A DNA stretch of 64,000 bases from Pseudoscleropodium purum (taxonomy: Eukaryota; Streptophyta; Bryopsida; Hypnales; Brachytheciaceae). Numbering within the stretch: position 1 is the first letter of the stretch; each line of letters opens with the position of its first letter. A program made the position numbers and the translations under genes. Positions 10,578 to 21,736 of the stretch are shown piece by piece. Location of the stretch: contig OZ017797.1 of the NCBI GenBank assembly GCA_963969395.1, positions 29,760,001 through 29,824,000 of the forward strand. The letters run 5' to 3'. The notes beneath the pieces are model-generated. The model was not told where the DNA came from, did no database searches, and saw only the letters and a list, made by a program, of their open reading frames with translations.

Positions 10578-12758
10578 AGTTTTTTGGTGTTCTTAGGCCT
10601 AAAACTACTTCAAAGTACTCAAACCCAAAACAAGACTAAAATCTTCTTTATTCATTAACAAATTCAATCATAAAATCCTCTAGTTAACTTGTTAAAGTAC
10701 ACCATCCTAAAATTTCAAAATCAAAAACCTTATCAATTGCAAGATCTAGTTGCTTGAATTTCAAAAAGAAGTATTTTCAACTCTTCCCAGATCGGGTTAG
10801 ATTTTATCCTTCAAACTCTTTACACAAAAGTGTGTAGATCCTATGACTTGTTACTCTCCATAATGTATTGAAGACAGAAATTGGGAATATGCATAAAAGA
10901 ATTTCAACAAAAAATATTCATGCCAAAAAAAAATAGTAAATAGAAAGAGGTAGAGTATGATTCAAGATACTAAATTTTTAATAATTTAGTTATAAAATTG
11001 AAATGTTATGGATTTTGAAGATTGTCCAATTGTCACTTTTGTACTTACTATGATTGGTCCAATCTTCACATGATCTTGTTAGTAAATGAAAAGGTTCCCA
11101 CATACACAAGGGTAGTTGCAAGAAAATGTGGAACTATTTTCCGTCACACTTCAAGTTGCATAGTTTAGTTTGGTCATAACTTTTGGAGAATAAAGCCAAT
11201 GTACTTGAATTTTTTTATTGAAGATGACCAACTTGTTGATGAAGAGAATTATTATTTTCAGAAATTTCCAAAAAGAAGTTTTATAATTAAATTCTAATTT
11301 AGCTAATTTGTCACACTTTGTAGTTTAGGGGGTTCTAGTATTGTGGAGTGCCCATAATTGATGATGTAGAGCTAAAATTTGTGTGGGATATTCCCACACT
11401 AGAGATTCATGTGCCCATCAAAAAAGAAATTAAAAAAACATTATTTTATGGCGTCCATATGCATGTAAATAAGGGTCCCTTGCACGTGCATTTTTGAAGA
11501 GTGAAGATGTTTTGTTTTTAAATTTATTTTGATGAAATATGATTACCATGAAGTCTTCACAAATGGCCAATTTTTAGATTTTTTTTTTTTTCATGATTTT
11601 TTATTTATTATTAATTTAAACCTCATTGTATTCATTTCTTTTTGCGACAATCCATTTTTTTTCCAAATAGTAATATTTCAATACTTTGTAGTACTCATAG
11701 TACTCAAAACAATACTTTTAGCCATCAATTTCTTCATCAATAGTTGAGATTGTTCTGTTTCATAGTATTCATAGTACTACACTATAGAATGTCTATTTTT
11801 AGCCAAACGCTACAAAAAACAGACACCCTTTCTTGCAACTACCTACAAGAGAATGTATTACAAATACAACCTCTCTTAGAACATGCTATTAGGACTATGC
11901 ATTGAGAGAGGTTTATGCAATTAGAGAGTTCATAGGAACACATGTCTCCATATTGACCACATGGACAGGCCCACCTACTCTTTGCTAACTCTATTATGCA
12001 GTTTGATACATTGCACTAAGAGAGGTTCTAACTGTATTTGAAAACTACATGCAAAAGTGATGAAAGCTCGAAGTTTTTATTCCTGCAGGATCTAACTTAG
12101 AACTGCTTATTTTTTAAGGTGCCAATTTCAGGTCAGTACCTCTGCGTTAGATCCCTACCTTATCATCTGTCACCTAAGCTTAAATGCAAACAAAGTATCA
12201 TTCCTAACAAGTTTCCCTCAAATGCTGCATTCATTTCAGACAAGCATTTCCAGAATTCCAGTACAATCAGCTGCCTGTTGGTATTGACCACCCCAAGACA
12301 GCTAAGATAGTATCACTGCTCACTTCTCCAATGTGCACATGCTCTGAAGTGAGTCTTGAGTACCACTAAACTTGTACTAATATAACATCCAGTGTGTAAG
12401 GATGATATGTCCTGAATCCTGAGCAGACACCTAATTAAAGCCATTTCAAAGATACTATGACATGCATAGAAACATATCATTGTGATCATGTCTCAATTGA
12501 CATCACATTTGTAGCATGCTTGGTCATGACAATCCCAGTGCAGTCACATTAGCAATGACCAAGTCTCTGCACAAAAATTTACTTCACATTTCATACAAGA
12601 CTAATTTTTCTGTTGTCACTTTCTTGGATTACATGGACAAAACAAATGAGTGCTCCAGCTTGCAAAAGACTTAGCAGCAGCAGAGCTAGCATCATAAGTA
12701 TTCATTTACAGGAAATGGTACTATACAAGAGCACATATACAAGGAAGTCACAACTAAT
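10578..12758. other. AT-rich intergenic region and probable 3' end of PYRD
   Basis: No gene, RNA or clear mobile element was recognised. The last few hundred bases before 12758 are less AT-rich and probably include the 3' untranslated region of the minus-strand PYRD gene. Confidence 0.5.
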
Positions 12759-15288
12759 TCAAGGTTGTGGGAAATAGCCCGCAATAACAACTTCCTGACC
12801 TACCATGTAACTCGACACCCTCTCTAGCTTGATTAGATCGTCGTCCATGCGGAAGCCTGGTTCCGTTCGATTCTCTCCCAGGAGAATAGGAGCCACCTGG
12901 ACCACAACTTTTTGAGCCGCCGCTTCTTTCACTGCCTGCTGGCCGAGGAAATTTTCAAGACCTGAAAACACTGGACCCCTGGAATCTAGAAGGACCGAGG
13001 TAGCTCCACGATGGTGACACACGTTCAGTACATGCTCCAAGGTTAAGTCTTTCAACATGACCACATCCACACCCTGGGCTTGCAACCTGTCTATCAGTGA
13101 TTTCCCTCCTGCTTTCATTAACTGGATGCTCTCAATGTATACTTGCTGATCAGCCAACACCAGAGTCTTTGCAGCGGAAGTGTCGAAAACTTTCGATTCC
13201 ACAGGGAGATCAAGAGACCTGACAAAATGAAATTTTATTTCCCCCACAATGTTAGAGAAAACACGGTTGGGTCAAGGAACACAAAAAAAACTCGAGGAGG
13301 AAAAAAGACCACTCAATCCAATCCATGCATGAATCCATTCATATAAAAATAGATTTCATCAGCTGATAGAAAAATTGTAACAGAAAGATGAGCGAAGAAA
13401 ATCACGACATGGCGACGCCTCTGTACAAACAGACCTGGCAATGATGACACGAAGAGGTTGGGTGGCGCCTGGCTCAGACGAGAGGAGAATTGGATCATCA
13501 TAGACAGCCGCTTCTGTAACAATGACAGCATCATTTTCTTGTAGCAACTTACTGTATAGGCCACCTTGTGCGTTGCTTAGCCCTATGTTTCCCAAAAAAC
13601 CACCGTCCATTGACATGGAATATCTGAAAGAAAAGGTGAGTGATTGACTTAAAAGATGAAAAGCAGCTGAGCAGCTTCCATCGACCACTCATGAGTAGGT
13701 GGTTGTCACAGAATAACTTTTACAGGCACCAAATTGATTGCCATCGACTGAAAAATGGATCACAATAGTTCTCAATCAATGGATGTGGAATTGAAAGCAA
13801 CCTCGTCTCTTAAAAATATGAGACGACAATACTAGAAATCGAGGGAAGAAAGAGGAGTTCACACCTAAGAGTGACGAACGGCTGACCAGTGAGCATCCCG
13901 TGGATGAAAACTTCATTCGCGTTACGGCAGAGAGTTTCTTCCACACCCTCCACAACCTCTATTCCTGCACTCCGTAATGTATTGATGCCTTTTCCTGTGA
14001 CACATCATAACAAAATCATCTTTAAAGAAGTATTGAGAGTTGCAACTCATCACCTAACCATGGACGGGAGATACTCAGTTGTTCGCACAAAAATGTATCT
14101 CCTTCATCCACCAAAATGCAGGTGCTAATAAATTACCTAGGTGTCTTCTACATATCATAGAATATGCAGGACTAAATATGTATCGAGGAACTTATGAGGC
14201 TTATTGCGCACCAACTAACGGTTCAATCCTTCGGTCTAACAGCTATCTCAGTCCCCACGGTGCTCAAGTTACTTTAGAGTCCATAGACTCCTGATCATAT
14301 GGAGTAACTTCATTCCAGCACTGATCAAGCAATCTAATCGCAACTCAATAATAGTAAAGTTCAGTCACAACTTGCAGTTCTACCTACATATGTATGCACT
14401 ACGAGCTGTTTGAACGACAAGTGAGTTCCACCGAGTTCACCTGCAACTTGAGGGTTTGGATCGACAACGCCCACAACCACGCGCTTTAGCTTGGCTTTCA
14501 CCAATGCCTGACTACAGGGTGGGGTACGACCATGGTGATTGCACGGCTCCAGGCTCACATATGCTGTTGCACCTTTTGCTAAATGCCCAGCTTCTCGCAA
14601 GGCAAACACCTGCACAAGGCGCAGCAGAACTTCAGCACAAAACTCCGAGGGGCGTTATATGTACGAATCTAAACTTGAAAAAACAGAGTTCGTAGTTCAA
14701 GGCAAGGTAAGAATCTTGATGTGAATCAGATTGCTGCAACAAAAGCTACAACATCAAAATTGACAAAACCTCTGTCAATACCAATTTTTTCTGGAAAGGC
14801 TGTGATGCCACTTTCAATAAGAGGGAAAAATAGGGCTAGAAAGGCGGCATGGGAGTTGTAACCTCAGCGTGGGGTTCCCCAGCCTTGGGATGAAACCCTC
14901 GACCAACAATCCTACCATCCTTGACAATCACGCAACCCACAATGGGGTTCGGCGACGTTTTGCCAGCAGCTTCCTTCGCAAGCTCCACACACATCCGCAT
15001 GTAAGACGCGTCCACTTCTGTAGCCCCTTGCGGCAGTGTGTCCGTGGCGTTAACTGTGCATTGGATTGACAGTATCTCAGGGCACCTCCTGAGGGGGCTA
15101 AAGCTCTCATGCTGCACGGATCTTATTCTAAATGCGGAGGGGCTAGAGAGGAAGCTTGAGGATAATGATATCTGTGCACCGCAGGGTCTCCATTGGCTAA
15201 AAGATGCAACAGGGCTCCTCATAGCAATGCCAATTTGAACGGAAGGTGAGAAGGGCGCCATTCCCGCAGAATTCACGGTCATGACCAT
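12759..15288 (-). CDS. PYRD: Diaminohydroxyphosphoribosylaminopyrimidine deaminase, plastid riboflavin pathway
   Basis: This enzyme deaminates the pyrimidine made from GTP by GTP cyclohydrolase II, the second step of riboflavin synthesis, probably in the plastid stroma. Five exons splice in phase (15288-14863, 14609-14441, 13994-13865, 13623-13435, 13218-12759) to 457 residues. Residues 1 to about 85 are Ser/Arg-rich and look like a transit peptide. The deaminase domain follows (SPNPIVGCVIV). The zinc site is complete: HAE (140-142), split from EPCNHHGRTPPC (C165, C174) by intron 1. The C-terminal half resembles RibD reductase (RYSMSMDGG, LLDSRG, VAPILLGE), but the expected catalytic pattern is eroded. 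That fits plant PYRD, which acts only as a deaminase while a separate PYRR does the reduction. The start is the first ATG of the exon, with further Met at residues 3 and 10. Length and domain order match plant PYRD. Confidence 0.93.
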
Positions 15289-16330
15289 TAGAACCTACAA
15301 AATCATTTGCTGTTAAGATCAGACAACAAATTCAAATCCAAGTCACTGACCCCCTCCACAAACCGTCGCATTCAGTCAAAACACAGACATTCTATGTCAC
15401 TGCTCAGCAACAGCATCCCAGTATTTGACATCCCAGAAGACAGAAACAGGACAGTCTAGAGCAAAGGACTGACAAGAACAACGCTTCCCTAAAGTCATCA
15501 ACCCTGTGCATTGCCCTGAATTCCTTGGTTCAGACGATATTGACGACCATGAAAAGCAAAATAGTAAGAAATGTACCAACTCAACGAGTGCGGAACAGGA
15601 AATTTCGAAAAAAAGAAGCAGAATTTGGACAATTCGGAAACTGCGAAGAGTAAGGAGGCCCCCATTGGAGCTTCAATACGCAGGTCCTTTACATCCATTG
15701 GCCAAATTGAGCATGTGAATGCATATCATGAATACCCAGAGAAATCTCACCCAATGCGGGAAGGACTCTAAACCCTAAACCTCAACCTCTCAGGGCTGCA
15801 AAAGGGGAGTTGCGAGCTACAAAGAGAGCCACACAGAGTCAAATGGAAGGCAACGATCTTTGTATGGATTGGAGCACAACATTAAGAAATGAACGAGCTC
15901 AGTGAGTGCGAAAAAAGATGCAGAATATGCACAATCAGAAATTGTGAAGATCAGAAGAGGCCAAATTGGAGCTTGATCCTCGACATCCATCGACCAAATT
16001 CGGCATGTTATTTCCGACCATGAATACGCTGACAAATCTCACCCAATGCCTAAACGTAAAACTAAACCTACACTTGTAAGGGCGAGTTGCGATCGAGCTT
16101 CCAAGAGCACCACACAGAGTCGAATGAAGGGCGGCAATCTTGGCATGGATTGAAACACAGAAAATTCAGAGAACGTCGTGAACGACATGATTCACCAAAA
16201 CAACAGAGGTTTCAGCATTACATACCTGGATCGGACGCACATTGGCTGGCAATTGTTGCAGCAGGGGCAGGGCAAGGTGACGAAGAGCGACGCTGAAAGG
16301 GGGAAGACGATGCTGTGAGGTTTGTGTTCA
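15289..16330 (-). promoter_or_regulatory. PYRD leader: probable 5'UTR intron and first noncoding exon
   Basis: Just upstream of the PYRD start codon an acceptor-like TTTTGTAG|G is present on the minus strand (about 15300). A CCAG|GTATGT donor lies at about 16226. A noncoding first exon at roughly 16227-16330 followed by a ~0.9-kb leader intron would explain both. AAACCCTAA, the plant telo-box sequence found in many promoters and leaders, lies at about 15770 on the plus strand. Transcript evidence is absent, so this is inference. Confidence 0.4.
15560..16165. repeat. Imperfect ~300-bp tandem duplication in the PYRD leader
   Basis: Two blocks repeat in the same order about 290-315 bp apart: GAGTGCGG with an AAAAAAGAAGCAGAAT run (about 15586) and its counterpart (about 15903); GAATACCCAGAGAAATCTCA (15731) and GAATACGCTGACAAATCTCA (16022); CCACACAGAGTC (about 15830 and 16111). 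Divergence is noticeable, so the duplication is not recent. Confidence 0.7.
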
Positions 16331-16506
16331 AGTGGGTGAAATGCTTAATCCCTGAGCAGGGGGAAGGCGGATGTAGATTTTGAAGGGTTTTGGAAAAAAA
16401 ATTATGGTATGAGTAGAATCTAGACAACAAATCTTCATTTTTGCCTGTTTTTCTTTTCTTTCCTTTCATGCATGAACTCATTCTAAACCTTGTCACAATT
16501 CATATG

Positions 16507-17925
16507 TTAACCCTTAAAAGGAAGAGCTATTTATCGTGGAAATCACTTGTTTTGGTACTCTGTGAATTGTTGACTTAAAAAACTGCAATAGCCCTTATTG
16601 GAAGTCAAACTACTATAGAAGACCTCCCCTTTTCATACAAAATTTTGAGGATGAGTAGTTGCATTTTTTTTGCATGGAGAGATTCTTTGCCATTCATCAG
16701 CCAAAAAGCGCTTGCCACATCGTTTATAGGTTAGGTTAGGTTGTTTGACTTGTTTTTTAATATTGAAATCTTTGGAATTGCTTGCCCTGTCTCATTGCAT
16801 TCTTGGTACTAGGAGAAAGCCCTTGGCAAAAAAGGGTGCACGGGCTTTGTTTTGTGACCTTTGGATGTATGGCATGAAAGTTATTGAGTTTTGAGTTTTT
16901 TATGAATTCAAAAATTCAAAATTATTACTTTTGCTTTTGTCTTGACTATGGCAAGACAAGGTATACACTAGTCTATACATCAAATTAGGGTATTTATTTG
17001 GTTTGTTTGTTGTAGTGAGATCTCTGAAACTTTGTGTCCCCTAATGGCATTCTTGCTATTATCAAAAAGTTGTCTAAAAGGAGGGGTGTATGGACTCATG
17101 GTAGAAAAAAAATTGAATTATGAAGTTTTTATAAATTTTGAAATTTTGAAATTATTTTTAATTTTATTATACCAATATATGGCATACTTTAAATGAGGTT
17201 GTTTTCTTTCTTTACTTTTCTTTTGTTTATTTTTTGGTACAGTGAGATATTTGGAACCATGCATCCCTCCGTTGTGTTCTATACCATTGGAAAGTTCATT
17301 ATGAGCAAGGGTACACAAACTTTGTTTTGTAGTGTTTGGACATACAATATTAAAGTTGTGGATTTTCAAAAAAATTATGAATTAGAAAATTAGAAAGTTA
17401 TTTTTATTTTTATTTTATTATATTGTGCCAACAATGCAAGGTAGACTAATATATACCTTAAATGGGGCTATTGGTTTTGTTTGTTGTGATAAGATCTTCA
17501 AATACATACATCCTCTAGTTGCATTCCATCAAAAAACTTTGTGCAAGGAAGGGTGCACAAACTTTGTCTATTGACATTTGGACAAACGGTATGAAAGTTA
17601 TAGATTTCTAAATTATAGACCAACAATATAGGGCTACACTAGCATTCCGACTCATAACAAAAAAATATTGAACTTCAAAGTTTTTATGCCAATTAAATTT
17701 TTTTTAAATCACTTTTATTTTATTACATTGTGGCAATTGGATACATTGCATATTAGTAATCATAAAGCAGCAAGTGACAAAGCTAGTAACATTATTGAAA
17801 AATAAGTAGAAATTGGTTTTTCAACATACTTGGATGTACTTCACCTAGTTCCCATTACTTGAGCAAGAAGCTATTGAAAACATTTATAATCCAAATAGTT
17901 GAACGCCAGGTCTTTTAGGGGTTAG
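16507..17925 (+). mobile_element. Candidate TIR element with TTAACCC-type ends (1.4 kb)
   Basis: The left end TTAACCCTTAAAAGGA and the inverted right end CTAACCCCTAAAAGAC match apart from a few positions. Most of the interior is a ~240-bp tandem repeat. There is no coding capacity. Boundaries are inferred from the ends only. Confidence 0.45.
16735..17760 (+). repeat. Tandem array of a ~240-bp repeat, about four units
   Basis: A landmark block (GGGTGCACGGGCTTTGTTTTG, then a GACATTTGGACATATGG-like block, then ATGAAAGTTATTGA) recurs at about 16838, 17077, 17313 and 17556, a spacing near 240 bp. Each unit ends in a T-rich block and ACACTAGTCTATAC-like sequence, and the next starts with GTTTGTTTGTTGT. 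Solo units lie at 56575-56815 and 63620-63890. Confidence 0.7.
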
Positions 17926-18702
17926 CACTTCAATGTCCAAATCTTTTTATTTGTAATTTTACTCATTTTTGGTTATACCTTTGAACAATTACGTTGTTTA
18001 CATCAACTTCATCAAATTGGTTTACTTTGAGAGAAGAATTTTTTTTTAATAATTTTTATAAAGATTCAAGTATTGGTTTAGGTAAATAAAAAAGTTTAAG
18101 GGTTAAAGAAATAATACCTAAAATCTTCCAAATAAAAATTCAAGCATAGTTTTTATCGATTATTGAACTAGAAAAGCTCTTGCTGGCTATTGCCAATAGT
18201 TAAAAGGAGATTTTAAATTCTCTTTGAATACATTAATTCTTTGGACTATGATGAAATAAACTAAGAATTTTCAAAGTGCTGAAAATAGGTCTACCTCAAA
18301 TCAACCCTACATTCTCATGTGTAGAAGCTAAGACACTTTATTTCACAAACTAGCTTAGGTGCCTTTTGTTAGATGCCTTTTGTTATTAAGATCATAAGGA
18401 TCTTCACAAGAACTAAAAGTACTAGGAAAAATGGATATTTAGTGAGAAAAGCTACCCATTTTGGATTGCCCAAGAGGGCATGAATCCAAATCTTCTAGAA
18501 ACCTCAATAAATACAACATATGGTAAAACAATGTATTTTTGCTATCATCCACCTTTCAAACAAATAATCAATTTTCAAGTACATTGCGCAATTTTCCAAT
18601 TTGTTTTCATCCAAATTGTCAATTTCATCTATATTTTGAAAAGAAAGAATAGAAGACATTGAAAAAATACTATTTTTGGCCACCAAAAAATGGACTTATT
18701 TT
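17926..18702. other. AT-rich spacer, nothing recognised
   Basis: AT-rich sequence without credible coding frames. It separates two repeat elements. Confidence 0.5.
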
Positions 18703-19117
18703 TTAACCCTTAAAGGATGGATGGTATTTTCAAATAAGAAAAGTCCAAAACTACCAATTTTTTATGCATTGTCCAAAATAAAAAATAAAATTTGAAAATT
18801 TTCAACTTTAAATAAAGGTATTAAACATGTAAGGCAATGCATCAAAAAAATTCAACTTATTTGATTGTGTAGATTGAAAAATTATGATGTTTGAAGTGAA
18901 ATTTAAAAAAAAAAAAAAAAAAAGTCCTTTGAAACGGGGTCAATAAACTTTGAGCCATCTTAGAGTAAAAATTTTGCTCTTGATGAAAATGCATCTCTCC
19001 ACCACTAAGTTCTACATCTTATTAGATAAACTCATACAAAATTTAGAAGCAAATATGGAATCTAGTTTATTCTAAATGGACTTCATATTTGCTTCTAAAA
19101 TATAAGTGTTCCTTTAT

Positions 19118-19440
19118 AAAGCAATCACTTCTATATTGCCAATCCTTTACCTTAGTATAGTCCTTGTATTACTTGCCCTCTTGGATATTTTGCATGTAAA
19201 CGTCCTTTCATAAAATAGGTCAGTTCCTTGTTGTCAATCTTTAACCTTATTGTGAGCCTTTAACCATAGTATTGTCCATGTACCACTCACTGTCTTTAAT
19301 ATTTTACATATAAAACATCGTTTTTAAAATTATGTCACTTCTATCATATCACTCTTCTACCTTAAAGTTTTCCTTATTTTGCTCAAGGTTTTGGATATTT
19401 TACATGTTCAATTTCTATCAAAATGTGAGGGCTTTATTTT
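19118..19440 (+). repeat. Three tandem ~105-bp degenerate repeats
   Basis: The order of motifs CAATCCTTTACCTTAGTATAG, GTCCTTGTA, TTGGATATTTTGCATGTAAA and CGTCCTTTCA recurs three times with drift. The same triple array is present at 29969-30260, so it is part of a dispersed element. Confidence 0.6.
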
Positions 19441-20705
19441 TAAAAAGTCAATTTTAAATGTAATGACCTTAGTTACATTATTCACTATAGATATCCTTTT
19501 TTAACCAATCAATGATATTGTAGTTTTCTTATTCCTCAATTTTTTTAATTATAAAGCTCTAGAAATCAATTTACTACATCAAAATTTCAAATTATAGGTC
19601 CAAAAGAATTGAGCTCCATATCTATATTACATTGTTTTTTTGGATGTGATTACTATATTCAATTATTTTAACCCTATTCAAATATTTGCTTTTTAACTTC
19701 TAATTCTTGAATTCACATAAAATTTGTCTTGTCAAGTTTTTTTTATTTCTAAAATTAACAAAACCATTGCACTTATCTCACTTTTATGGTTTTCACATAC
19801 AATAGACTTTCCACCACTTTTATATTGGAATTCAAGCTAATCTATCATAAAATATAGTTGAACTTCAATTTCTTGTTTGTTTTTTATTTGTATGTTTTAT
19901 GTTGACTAAAGCACTCATGCACAAAAACTTTAAGATCTTTTTTACAATAACCATCATTTCAAGATTAATTGCCATCACCTTTCTCCAAGTCTCAACCTCC
20001 ATTTACTAGCTACCAAGTAGCTCTAAAGGATTTCCTTTCTTATTGCATCTTCTATCTACATCCATGACATTTCACCCCAAAAATCTTGGAAAAGTATATG
20101 TAGAGGACATAATTGGGCAAAGGATGCTTTTGGAAATATTTAACTTAGGACTTTGTCCAAATGCCAAATTTTTGTCATGGTCAAATAGCATTCAATACAT
20201 TATACTATTCAAATACTTAAAAAACAAAGTAATACAATCCAAATGGCACTTTTGTCATTTGTGGATTAAGTGCATTGAACATTATTTGATTGAGCTTATA
20301 AAACATTAAATATTGATTTTAGTATATACAATAATAGCTTGAAATTTTTAACACTTCATAACACTACAAATACATAGGTTCACTATTTAATGTCTTCCTA
20401 TTGTTTTTTATTTTCTTATTAGTCTTATAGTCTATTCAAAGTCAAAAAATAAGTGATTTTTGTCATCTTATATGAAAACTCTAATAAGAACCTTTTGCCA
20501 TAAATTTTTTGAAATTCATACCAATTATAAAAAGGTCTAGAAAATAGGATTAAAATATAATAAATGTGACAAGCATTCGTCTTGCAAAATAGCTTGCTAC
20601 AATTTTTGAAAAAGAATCAATTGCTTCCAAATGTAGAACTATTCCATAAACAATTTAAATAAGACAAACAAACAATATTGTACTCATAAACTACCACAAT
20701 TCAAA

Positions 20706-20879
20706 TTAACCCTTGAATGCCTAGGCAAACATTTTGTGCCAAATTTTGTTTTGGATAGGGAAGATCTTTTACAATAGATTGACTTGCAATGACTATTTTG
20801 CAATTTTGGAGGCTAGTGATTCACACAGTGATAGAAAAGGATGATTTCAAGGGGCACCTCTTCAGCATTTAAGGGTTAA
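20706..20879 (+). mobile_element. Short TIR element (MITE), 174 bp
   Basis: TTAACCCTTGAATGC at the left and the inverted TTAACCCTTAAATGC at the right differ at one base of 15. The outermost TTAA is shared by the larger element families in this window. Confidence 0.55.
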
Positions 20880-21736
20880 ACTATGTTCTACTACACTTGC
20901 CAAGCAAAATCATCAATAGATGCGTAAATGAGAATTCAGAGTGGTATCTTGTGACTCCACTGGTTTGTAATTGAAAATCTGAAATGGAATCAAGGGTTCG
21001 TGGAAATTCGACTTCCAGTAAGAAACGGGCAAAAAATTTAGAAGGCAGCCATAGTTGAAAACCAGAATGTCACTTTGAAAACCAAGAAAGAGAGGAACGT
21101 ACCTTCCAAACACTTGAAGGTGTCAATTTTGTGCACTGCTTGGGGTCACCATATGACATCATCGTCATTATGGTCCTGATCAACAACGTTGGATTATAAC
21201 AAACTAAGACCGACTTCTTTCTTTGAATGTAAATAAAGCGCACAGAAGTACAGGACAAGTTTAAACTGGATTGAAGCTTTCCCTACTCAGAGGGACACAC
21301 AAGCAGACAGGAAGACGACCAAAACTTCGATGACCACCCAGAGGTGGATTTCATACTAAACTCAAATACAAAATTACAGAGGGCAACAAGTACTTCCTCC
21401 CAAAACCTGATCTGAGTACAAATTCTTACAAAGGGCGAACCCTGGAGTAATAAGGGAGGGGGAGGGGGGAGGCCTATCTGTGCCAGCGACCTTGAAAGGA
21501 AGGGCATCACTCAACCATTCTGGATCATCCCAGTTGCTGTCTGTGTGGAGGGGGATGACATGTAGAGTCGAAGGAAAAGGGACAGACAGCCGGAGGTCAA
21601 GAATATTACGAGTTCATGATCATGGGGGTCTGCGGAGATGCGTCTGCCAGAAGGGATAAGGATGACTTTGCTGCTGCAATAACTGAAAATAACGCAAATT
21701 TAGGCAAAGAAATAGTCAAAGCGGATTTGCAACGAC
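20880..21736 (-). other. Probable 3' untranslated region of the TRFL gene
   Basis: From 21736 down to about 21250 the base composition stays close to that of the TRFL exons, then falls to AT-rich spacer. The end of the transcript was not pinned. No other gene was recognised. Confidence 0.4.

Larger units (their letters stand above)
18703..20879 (+). mobile_element. Candidate TIR element with TTAACCCTTAAA ends (2.2 kb)
   Basis: TTAACCCTTAAAGG at the left and TTTAAGGGTTAA at the right form a 12-bp perfect inverted repeat bounded by TTAA. The interior contains a run of A at about 18903-18922 and the ~105-bp tandem repeats at 19118-19440, and is related to 29960-30650. An alternative reading is that the right end belongs only to the shorter element at 20706-20879. 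Confidence 0.4.

Noticed and set aside
15764..15780. AAACCCTAAACC as interstitial telomere repeat
   Set aside because: Only about one and a half repeat units. A telo-box or chance match is more likely than telomeric DNA.
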